NCBI GenBank assembly: GCA_964647395.1
Contig: CAZYHR010000115.1
Location: forward strand, 1-9,971
Reading direction: 5' to 3'
From: Phosphoribacter sp964647395
GTDB taxonomy: Bacteria; Actinomycetota; Actinomycetes; Actinomycetales; Dermatophilaceae
DNA: 9,971 bases
The notes beneath the pieces are model-generated. The model was not told the origin of the DNA. It did not search any database and saw nothing but the letters and a program-made list of their open reading frames with translations. Each line of letters starts with the position of its first letter. Positions within the stretch are counted from its first letter, which is position 1. A program made the position numbers and the translations under genes. Below are positions 1 through 5,124 of the stretch, piece after piece.

Positions 1-389
1 CCAAGGAGCTCGACATGACCCCCGAGAAGGTCGTCGAGGTCCAGAAGTACGGCCGTGAGCCCATCTCGCTGCACACCCCGCTCGGCGAGGACGGCGACAG
101 CGAGTTCGGCGACCTCATCGAGGACTCCGAGGCGATCGTCCCGGCCGACGCCGTGTCGTTTACCCTGCTGCAGGAGCAGCTCGACTCGGTGCTCGACACC
201 CTGTCCGAGCGCGAGGCCGGCGTCGTGAAGATGCGCTTCGGCCTCACCGACGGCCAGCCCAAGACCCTCGACGAGATCGGCAAGGTCTACGGCGTCACCC
301 GCGAGCGGATCCGCCAGATCGAGTCCAAGACGATGAGCAAGCTGCGCCACCCGAGCCGCTCGCAGGTGCTGCGCGACTACCTGGACTGA
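1..389 (+). CDS. sigA: Principal RNA polymerase sigma factor (RpoD/SigA/HrdB type), C-terminal part, 5' end outside window
   Basis: The frame is open from base 3 to the TGA at 387-389, giving 128 visible residues; the start lies upstream of the window. The protein is the vegetative sigma-70 factor that directs RNA polymerase to housekeeping promoters. The visible part begins at the end of region 3 (TPEKVVEVQKYGREPISLHT), passes through the acidic region 3.2 linker (GEDGDSEFGDLIED), and ends with region 4: the DTLSEREAGVVKMRFGL segment of 4.1 and the helix-turn-helix of 4.2 (TLDEIGKVYGVTRERIRQIE), which reads the -35 hexamer. The C-terminal SQVLRDYLD ending is characteristic of actinobacterial principal sigma factors, and there is no sign of decay. 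Group 1 is far more likely than group 2 (SigB or HrdA-like), but the upstream regions needed to separate them are not in view. Confidence 0.93.
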   Translation, partial: KELDMTPEKVVEVQKYGREPISLHTPLGEDGDSEFGDLIEDSEAIVPADAVSFTLLQEQLDSVLDTLSEREAGVVKMRFGLTDGQPKTLDEIGKVYGVTRERIRQIESKTMSKLRHPSRSQVLRDYLD

Positions 390-410
390 GACGTCGGCAC
401 GCTGGTCCAG

Positions 411-439
411 TGACCTGCGGCCAGACGGCCCGCCGGTCA
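411..439. terminator. Hairpin between converging sigA and arsR, probable bidirectional terminator
   Basis: An imperfect inverted repeat starts 22 bases after the sigma factor stop. TGACC (411-415) pairs with GGTCA (435-439), and GCGGCC (417-422) pairs with GGCC and GC on the other side around one mismatch and one bulged C, leaving an AGAC loop at 423-426. The arm overlaps the arsR stop codon, so the same hairpin can end both converging transcripts. There is no T-tract on either side, which is usual for high-GC actinobacteria but lowers certainty. Confidence 0.55.
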
Positions 440-784
440 GTCCGTCGTCGAGGTCACCGCGAGCAGCGTCGACAACGAGTTGAGCGCCTCCGGCTGGATC
501 CAGTAGTAGACGTAGGTGCCGCGGCGCTCGCAGTCGACCAGCCCGGCCTCGCGCAGCGTGCGCAGGTGGTGGCTGATCGTCCCGGAGGACAGGTTGAAGG
601 CCGGGGTGAGCTCGCAGACGCACAGCTCGGCCCGGGCCGCGATCATCGAGGCCATCCGCAGCCGCACCGGATCGCCGAGCGCCTTGAACATCGGCGCGAG
701 CCGCTCGGCCGCGGCGGCGGTGACCGGCGTCGCCGCCAGGCCGCAGCAGGTGACCCCGGTGGGTGCGGTCTGCAGGACGGCCAT
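437..784 (-). CDS. arsR: ArsR/SmtB-family arsenic-responsive repressor
   Basis: This gene encodes a 115-residue winged-helix repressor, a normal length for the family. It binds DNA as a dimer and lets go when trivalent arsenic (or antimony) binds its cysteines. Visible parts are the dimerisation and DNA-binding core FKALGDPVRLRMASMI (33-48), the ELCVCELT metal-site helix with Cys55 and Cys57, the recognition helix around SSGTISHHLRTLREAGLV (66-83), and the wing RRGTYVYYWI (88-97). Cys13 and Cys14 near the N-terminus recall the Corynebacterium glutamicum ArsR arrangement, where an N-terminal Cys pair works with a Cys at position 55, so this protein may use that site rather than only the E. coli CxC site. 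The gene is divergent from arsM and converges on the sigma gene. The ATG at 784 has no clear Shine-Dalgarno sequence, so the mRNA may be leaderless or nearly so. Confidence 0.93.
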   Translation of the reverse strand: MAVLQTAPTGVTCCGLAATPVTAAAAERLAPMFKALGDPVRLRMASMIAARAELCVCELTPAFNLSSGTISHHLRTLREAGLVDCERRGTYVYYWIQPEALNSLSTLLAVTSTTD

Positions 785-793
785 CCATCTATC

Positions 794-842
794 TTGACAG
801 CCATCGAATCAATGCGCCAGAGTGGTGGCGTTGATTCGATGG
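794..842. promoter_or_regulatory. arsR-arsM divergent control region with large inverted repeat (probable ArsR operator)
   Basis: A perfect 12-base inverted repeat, CCATCGAATCAA (801-812) and TTGATTCGATGG (831-842), encloses a second matching pair, CGCC (815-818) and GGCG (827-830), with AGAGTGGT in the centre. AT-containing dyads with ATCAA/TTGAT ends are typical ArsR/SmtB operators. A consensus -35 hexamer TTGACA lies at 794-799 on the plus strand, and a weak -10 (CAGAGT, 818-823, spacer 18) falls inside the dyad, so a bound repressor would block arsM transcription. The dyad starts only 16 bases from the arsR start codon, so it also covers the arsR promoter. The dyad is directly visible; the promoter assignment is tentative. 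Confidence 0.7.
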
Positions 843-963
843 ATATCGAGACAGTGCTGGTCGAGGCAGTTCTCGTCGAGTGCTCGTCGAGGGAGTGCCT
901 TCGAGGCGGTGCTGCTCGACGATCTCGGGGCGGTGATCTCGAGGCAGCCGGAGAGGGGCCGTC
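843..963 (+). other. arsM leader with repeated TCGAG words and a strong ribosome binding site
   Basis: Between the operator dyad and arsM the pentamer TCGAG occurs at 846, 861, 876, 887, 901 and 939. The longer word TCGAGGCRG recurs at 861, 901 and 939, roughly 40 bases apart. A GGAGAGG Shine-Dalgarno sequence at 950-956 sits 7 bases before the arsM ATG. A frame beginning with the ATG at 839 stays open through this leader into arsM in another phase, but it has no ribosome binding site and no recognisable product, so I do not call it. Confidence 0.4.
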
Positions 964-1824
964 ATGGTCGACCCGAAGGATGACGACACGATCCGCGCGG
1001 CGGTCCGGGACCGGTACGCCGGTGTCGCGCGCTCGCTGCTGACGGTCGCCGAGCAGGGCTGCTGCTCGAGGACCTCGTGCTGCGGCGCATCAGCCGGCCC
1101 GCCCGCCGTGGATCCCATCACCTCCGGTCTCTACGACCCGGCCGACACGCCCTTCGAGGGTGCCCTGGCGGCCTCCCTCGGCTGCGGCAACCCGACGGCG
1201 CTGGCCCTGCTCCAGCCCGGTGAGGACGTGCTGGACCTCGGCAGCGGTGGCGGGCTGGACGTCCTGCTGTCGGCCCGCCGGGTGGGGCCGACCGGCACGG
1301 CATACGGGCTGGACCTGACCCCCGAGATGCTCGAACTCGCCGAACGGAACCGTCGCGAGGCGGGCGTCGCCAACGCGCGGTTCCTGCTCGGGGCCATCGA
1401 GCGGGTTCCGCTGCCGGACGCCAGCGTCGACGTCGTCATCTCCAACTGCGTCATCAACCTCAGCACCGACAAGGACGCGGTCATCGCGCAGGCCCATCGG
1501 GTGCTGCGGCCGGGGGGTCGCCTCGCCGTGTCCGACATCGTCCTGCTGCGCGACATCCCCGAGGCCCTGCGCGGGGTCGTGGCGCTGTGGACCGGGTGCG
1601 TCTCGGGCTCGCTGCGCGACACCGAGTTCGTCGCCAAGCTGCAGGCGGCGGGGTTCGCCGACGCGTCGGTCGAGGTGACCCGGCGCTACCGGCGAGCCGA
1701 CCTGGAGTCGATGGCCGACCAGCTCGACGCCTCGCGGCTGCCGGCCGGCCTGTCCCTGGCCGAGGTCGTCCACGCCCTCGACGGCGCCTTCGCCGGCGCC
1801 TTCGTCCGCGCGGTGAAGCCGTGA
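964..1824 (+). CDS. arsM: Arsenite S-adenosylmethionine methyltransferase
   Basis: This 286-residue cytosolic enzyme moves methyl groups from S-adenosylmethionine to As(III), giving methylated arsenicals that can be lost as gas. The Rossmann fold shows motif I VLDLGSGGGLDVLL (89-102), the acidic motif II GLDLTPEM (115-122), NCVINLS (161-167) and LRPGGRLAVSDI (181-192). ArsM enzymes bind arsenic with conserved cysteines. Cys74 (LGCGNP), Cys162 (NCVINL) and Cys212 (WTGCVSG) line up with the Cyanidioschyzon ArsM cysteines 72, 174 and 224, including the same 50-residue gap between the last two. Cys39 or Cys40 may play the part of Cys44. An extra CCSRTSCC cluster (33-40) precedes the fold and may help capture arsenic. 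The start is supported by GGAGAGG 7 bases upstream. It is divergent from arsR, and a hairpin follows its stop. The length is normal and the frame intact. Confidence 0.93.
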   Translation: MVDPKDDDTIRAAVRDRYAGVARSLLTVAEQGCCSRTSCCGASAGPPAVDPITSGLYDPADTPFEGALAASLGCGNPTALALLQPGEDVLDLGSGGGLDVLLSARRVGPTGTAYGLDLTPEMLELAERNRREAGVANARFLLGAIERVPLPDASVDVVISNCVINLSTDKDAVIAQAHRVLRPGGRLAVSDIVLLRDIPEALRGVVALWTGCVSGSLRDTEFVAKLQAAGFADASVEVTRRYRRADLESMADQLDASRLPAGLSLAEVVHALDGAFAGAFVRAVKP

Positions 1825-1828
1825 CCGG

Positions 1829-1851
1829 CCGGGCCCGGACCGTCGGCCCGG
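1829..1851 (+). terminator. Hairpin just after arsM
   Basis: CCGGGCC (1829-1835) and GGCCCGG (1845-1851) form a perfect 7-base stem with a 9-base loop, starting five bases after the arsM stop. There is no T-tract. It could end or attenuate the arsM transcript, or be a chance product of the GC-rich junction with the decayed sequence that follows. Confidence 0.35.
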
Positions 1852-1857
1852 TGGCCG

Positions 1858-1980
1858 CGCCCGGCACCTGCGTTCGCGCTCAACGCCGGCCGTCAGGCTT
1901 CGCCGGCCGGGGTCGTCGGCCCGTTCATCGAGGTGCCGGTGCCGGTCGACTCGGCGACCTGTCGCTGCGACGGCGCGCGA
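1858..1980 (+). pseudogene. C-terminal remnant of an ACR3-type arsenite efflux permease
   Basis: Frame 1 from about 1861 reads FALNAGRQASPAGVVGPFIE followed by VPVPV (1873-1947). This resembles the last membrane segment of ACR3 family exporters, which carry a pattern like F(G)LNSGQAFAxVVGPLIEVPV. After the VPV the likeness jumps to another frame, LGDLSLRRRATFHH (roughly 1951-1992), as expected for the basic tail of such a protein after a frameshift. The other nine or so membrane helices are absent: arsM ends at 1824, so almost the whole gene has been deleted. No start, ribosome binding site or functional frame remains. The likeness is judged from memory of family motifs; a profile search would settle it. 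Its place between arsM and arsC fits a former ars operon with an exporter. Confidence 0.62.
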
Positions 1981-2013
1981 CCTTCCACCACCCCATCGCG
2001 GGGCAGGACTGCC

Positions 2014-2273
2014 ATGGAACTCGACCGTGACGCGCTGGTCCGCCAGTTCGTCGACGACCTGAGCTACCCGAAACCCTGTCGGACAGCGTCGTCCGAGCCG
2101 CCGACGTCATCGTCACGATGGGCTGCGGGGATACCTGCCCAGTCTTCCCCGGCAAGCGCTACGAGGACTGGCAGGTCGCCGACCCGGCCGGGCAACCGAT
2201 CGAGGTGGTCCGGGAGATCCGCGACGACATCCAGGCCCGGGTCACCACCCTGCTGCGCCAGATCCTCACCTGA
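2014..2273 (+). pseudogene. Arsenate reductase pseudogene: internal deletion, frameshift, catalytic loop lost
   Basis: A start survives: ATG at 2014 with AGGA five bases upstream, reading MELDRDALVRQFVDDLSY. This looks like the start of the three-helix N-terminal domain found on some actinobacterial ArsC proteins. It then runs into PKP followed by a shift of one base (2073-2082, CCGAAACCCTG, probably a lost C). In the new frame the C-terminal half of ArsC continues: LSDSVVRAADVVITMGCGDT, CPVFPGKRYEDW and so on, to VTTLLRQILT and the TGA at 2271. The central part is missing, including the phosphate-binding CX5R loop with the catalytic cysteine, so the product cannot be a working reductase. The surviving half is close to the intact arsC downstream, with 24 identical bases at 2148-2171 and 2602-2625, so the two were once tandem arsC genes. 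Confidence 0.82.
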
Positions 2274-2299
2274 CCTGCTGCGCCAGATCCTCACCCGAC
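2250..2299 (+). repeat. 25-base tandem direct repeat across the arsC pseudogene stop
   Basis: Bases 2250-2274 and 2275-2299 are the same 25 bases repeated head to tail, with a single difference (T at 2271, C at 2296). The first copy carries the last codons and TGA stop of the arsC pseudogene; in the second copy the stop has become CGA. The repeat occupies the gap between the pseudogene and the intact arsC and looks like a local duplication by replication slippage. Confidence 0.92.
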
Positions 2300-2322
2300 C
2301 GCCCCTACCGGAAAGCCCGCCC

Positions 2323-2745
2323 ATGACCACCCCCCAACCGTCGGTCCTGTTCGTCTGCGTCCACAACGCCGGGCGGTCCCAGATGGCCGCCGCCTACACC
2401 CAGCACCTGTCCGCCGGGGCCGTCGAGGTCCGCTCCGCGGGGTCGGCCCCCGCCGAGTCGATCAACCCCGCCGTCCGCGAGGCGATGCTCGAGGAGGGCA
2501 TCGACATCTCGGCTGAGCGGCCCAAGATCCTCACCGACCAGGCCGTGCGGGCCAGCGACGTCGTCATCACCATGGGCTGCGGCGACACCTGCCCGTTCTA
2601 TCCCGGCAAGCGCTACGAGGACTGGGTGCTCGACGACCCCGCCGGGCAGGGGGTCGAGGCCGTCCGGCCGATCCGGGACGAGATCAAGGCCCGGGTGCGG
2701 ACGCTGCTGGCCGAACTGCTGCCGCAGGGCCGCCCGCCGGACTAG
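2323..2745 (+). CDS. arsC: Arsenate reductase, low-molecular-weight phosphatase fold
   Basis: This 140-residue cytosolic enzyme reduces arsenate to arsenite, the substrate of ArsM. The phosphate-binding loop is VCVHNAGRS (11-19) with catalytic Cys12 and Arg18 (CX5R). RSAGSAP (37-43), the second cysteine region VITMGCGDTCP with Cys86 and Cys90, and the acid loop WVLDDPAG (101-108) all match the LMW-PTPase-like ArsC family. Reductant is uncertain: actinobacterial relatives include both mycothiol/mycoredoxin-dependent and thioredoxin-dependent types, and the Cys86/Cys90 pair would allow an intramolecular disulfide relay. The ATG at 2323 is chosen because GGAAAG lies 7 bases upstream and the family motif starts eight codons later. 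The frame is open back to 1933, but that extension is decayed exporter and reductase sequence, and a 270-residue call would be wrong. It converges on the transglutaminase gene, 12 bases away. Confidence 0.93.
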   Translation: MTTPQPSVLFVCVHNAGRSQMAAAYTQHLSAGAVEVRSAGSAPAESINPAVREAMLEEGIDISAERPKILTDQAVRASDVVITMGCGDTCPFYPGKRYEDWVLDDPAGQGVEAVRPIRDEIKARVRTLLAELLPQGRPPD

Positions 2746-2757
2746 TTCCGCACCGGG

Positions 2758-5124
2758 TCACCGCCCGCGCCGGCGCAGCCGGGCCGGCCGCGGCCACCGG
2801 CCGGCCCGAGCCAGCCGACCGGCCCGAGCCAGCTGGGCGGCCCACCAGGACCGGGCGTCGGAGGGCAGCAGCAGCGCCCGGGCGCGTTGCTGCCACGAGC
2901 GTGACCGGGTGATCGCCTGGATCACGACCCGGGCCTGCTCGTCGACCAGGGCGACGTCCAGATCCGCGCCGGGCCGGGCATAGCGGGCCCGCTCGACGGT
3001 GGCGACCAGCCCGTGCAGCGCCTGCTGGGTGGGTTCGCCGAGGTAGCCCTCCCGGGCGTAGTGCAACTGCCAGTCGCGCAGCGTGCCGCCGGCCGGCGGC
3101 GGCAGCCCGAGGTCGGTCAGCTGGCCGGTCAGCCCCTGCCAGGTGGACTCGATGCGGGTGGCGGGGGGCCCGCCGGTGCGGCCCCGCGAGCGGCGCAGCA
3201 CCAGGGCGGTCAGCGGCAGCACGAGCAGGACGACGAGCGCGGTGCCCAACAGCAGCAGGCCGGTATGCCACGGGTCGGCGAGCCAGGCCTGGATCCGGTC
3301 GCGCAGCGGCTGCTGGATCTCGGTGATCTCGCCGTCCGCGGCGGTGCCGTCGTTCTCCCGTGCCGGCCGGTCCAGCGGGTCCTCGGTGCTGCGGGCGCTC
3401 GGCACCGGCACCGACGTCGTCGGCACCGGCGTGGTCGGGGCCATCGTCCAGGCCGGCGCGGTGCCGGTGCGGCTCGACGGGGTCGGCTCGAAACGCACCC
3501 AGCCCGCGCCGGGGAAGTACAGCTCCGGCCAGGAGTGCGCGTCGGCCGCGGACACCGTGTAGACCCCGTCCTGCATCGACCCGGGCAGGAAGCCGATGGC
3601 CATCCGGGCCGGGATCCCGGCGGCCCGCGCCATCATGACCATCGCCGAGGAGAACTGCACGCAGTAGCCCTGCTTGGACTGCAGGAACGCCGTGATCGGG
3701 TCGGGCCGCTCGCCGGTCGCGGTGACGACGTCGGGCAGGGTCAGGGTGTAGCTGAAGCCGCCCGTCGAGCGCAGCCACTCCTGGATCGCCACCGCCCGGT
3801 CGTAGGGGTTGGCGGCCGCCTCCCGGGTGGCCTCGGTGGCCGCCGCCTGCACCGCGGGCGCCGAGCCGGGGTCGATCCGCAGCGCGGCGTTGAGCCCGCG
3901 GGTGCCCGGCAGCCGGTCCGGGCCGGCGACCCCGTCGACCCCGTCGCGCAACAGGGCCGGGGTCAGGGCCAGTTCGAGATAGGTCGTCGAGTAGCTCGAC
4001 GGCCGGGTCTGCACGTGGATGTCCGCGGTGTTCTGGTCGACCTGCCAGGACACGCCGCCCAGGTCGGCGGCCAGCAGCGGCTGCGGGGTGGCCAGCGCGG
4101 GCGGATCGAGGGTGAAGCCCTCGACCGACAGGATCCGCTCGGTCCGCCCGACGCTGTCGTCGACCTCCTGCCGGGTGGTCTGCCCGAGGGTGGTGGGTCC
4201 CCTGGTCCAGGAGGTGCCGTCGTAGGACGAGGTGGCCAGCACGCGCAGCGGTGCCGGCGTCGAGGCACTGGTGCGGTAGCGCAGCACGGTCGTCGTGTCG
4301 CCGGAGGTCAGGCTGCGCCCGACGTCGAGCGTCGAGGAATAGCCGATGCGCGCGTTGCCGCGGCCGTCCGCGCTGCGGGCCAGCCCGTCCAGCAGATAGC
4401 GGGTCGGCAGGTGCGGCATGACCAGCGGCAGGGCCAGCGACACGACGACCACGACCAGCCCGAGGCGCCGCGCGACCGTGCCGAAGCGGGTGGCCGGGTC
4501 CTCGCCGGAACCCACTCCGGCGGCCACCGGCCGGGCCACCGTCGAGGCCCAGCGCTGCATGCCCACCTGGGCGTGCCGGCCGAGCAGCAGCAGCCAACAG
4601 ACCGCCGCCGCCGCGAAGTAGCCGGGGGCCAGCGCGGCACCGTTGTTGGCGGCCGCTCCGAGGTATGCCGCCAGCAGCACCACCCCGGCTGCCGCCGGGG
4701 CTGCGCGGCCCACTGCGATGTAGTCGACGAGCACGGCGACCCCGGCGCCGATGAGGGCGAAGGTCACCTCGACGCCGGGGTTGGTCGGGATCGGGGCGGC
4801 CGCGGCATACACCGTCGTGCCGAACTGCCAGAACAGCTCGCCGAACCGGCGCGCCGTGTCGAGGGTCGGCACGGCGTACCACGTGGTGCCCGACCCGACC
4901 GACCAGGTGGTCACCAGCGCGACGACCAGCACCTGGGCCGGCACGGCGAGCAGCGAGCGGGAGGTCGCCCGGCGCACCAGCGCGCCGGTGCCGGCGACCA
5001 GCACGACCAGCCAGACGCCCCGGGCGTACCACGACCCGGTCTGGACCAGCGTCGTGAGCGGCAGCAGCGCCGCGAGGCTGGCCAGGGCGGCCAGCGGGGT
5101 CAGGCCACGGCGGGCAACGGTCAT
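2758..5124 (-). CDS. Membrane-anchored transglutaminase-like protein (TgpA family: DUF3488, transglutaminase core, DUF4129)
   Basis: This encodes 788 residues. The N-terminal DUF3488-type region has about seven hydrophobic segments (roughly 9-27, 36-50, 57-76, 120-139, 143-160, 166-182, 218-236), then an extracytoplasmic part. The transglutaminase-like core lies near 440-550, with Cys488 in KQGYCVQFSSAM and His530 in DAHSWPELYF. The third catalytic position is Glu546 (WVRFEPTP) where many relatives have Asp. A Pro/Thr/Ser-rich linker (555-600), one more membrane helix (621-645) and a cytoplasmic DUF4129-like domain ending near 740 follow. The basic tail repeats LARAGR twice (15 identical bases at 2801 and 2819). 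Pseudomonas TgpA is an essential periplasmic transglutaminase; the substrate in actinobacteria is not established. It is the last gene of the moxR operon, and its ATG overlaps the stop of the DUF58 gene (ATGA), suggesting translational coupling. Confidence 0.9.
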   Translation of the reverse strand: MTVARRGLTPLAALASLAALLPLTTLVQTGSWYARGVWLVVLVAGTGALVRRATSRSLLAVPAQVLVVALVTTWSVGSGTTWYAVPTLDTARRFGELFWQFGTTVYAAAAPIPTNPGVEVTFALIGAGVAVLVDYIAVGRAAPAAAGVVLLAAYLGAAANNGAALAPGYFAAAAVCWLLLLGRHAQVGMQRWASTVARPVAAGVGSGEDPATRFGTVARRLGLVVVVVSLALPLVMPHLPTRYLLDGLARSADGRGNARIGYSSTLDVGRSLTSGDTTTVLRYRTSASTPAPLRVLATSSYDGTSWTRGPTTLGQTTRQEVDDSVGRTERILSVEGFTLDPPALATPQPLLAADLGGVSWQVDQNTADIHVQTRPSSYSTTYLELALTPALLRDGVDGVAGPDRLPGTRGLNAALRIDPGSAPAVQAAATEATREAAANPYDRAVAIQEWLRSTGGFSYTLTLPDVVTATGERPDPITAFLQSKQGYCVQFSSAMVMMARAAGIPARMAIGFLPGSMQDGVYTVSAADAHSWPELYFPGAGWVRFEPTPSSRTGTAPAWTMAPTTPVPTTSVPVPSARSTEDPLDRPARENDGTAADGEITEIQQPLRDRIQAWLADPWHTGLLLLGTALVVLLVLPLTALVLRRSRGRTGGPPATRIESTWQGLTGQLTDLGLPPPAGGTLRDWQLHYAREGYLGEPTQQALHGLVATVERARYARPGADLDVALVDEQARVVIQAITRSRSWQQRARALLLPSDARSWWAAQLARAGRLARAGRWPRPARLRRRGR
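2780..2808. terminator. Strong GC hairpin at the arsC / transglutaminase convergence
   Basis: CGGGCCGGCCG (2780-2790) and CGGCCGGCCCG (2798-2808) make a perfect 11-base stem with a 7-base loop. It lies 34 bases past the arsC stop, inside the last codons of the oppositely oriented transglutaminase gene. It is well placed to end the arsC transcript. It has no T-tract and also encodes protein on the minus strand, so termination is an inference. Confidence 0.4.

Noticed and set aside
839..1042. Small frame from the ATG at 839 (MDIETVLVEAVLVECSSREC...)
   Set aside because: The start abuts the operator dyad without a ribosome binding site, most of the frame is arsM in another phase, and no known leader peptide is recognised.
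1825..2322. Search for insertion-sequence or transposase remains around the decayed ars genes
   Set aside because: No transposase motifs, terminal inverted repeats or target-site duplications were seen; the only repeats are the 25-base tandem copy and the arsC paralogy.
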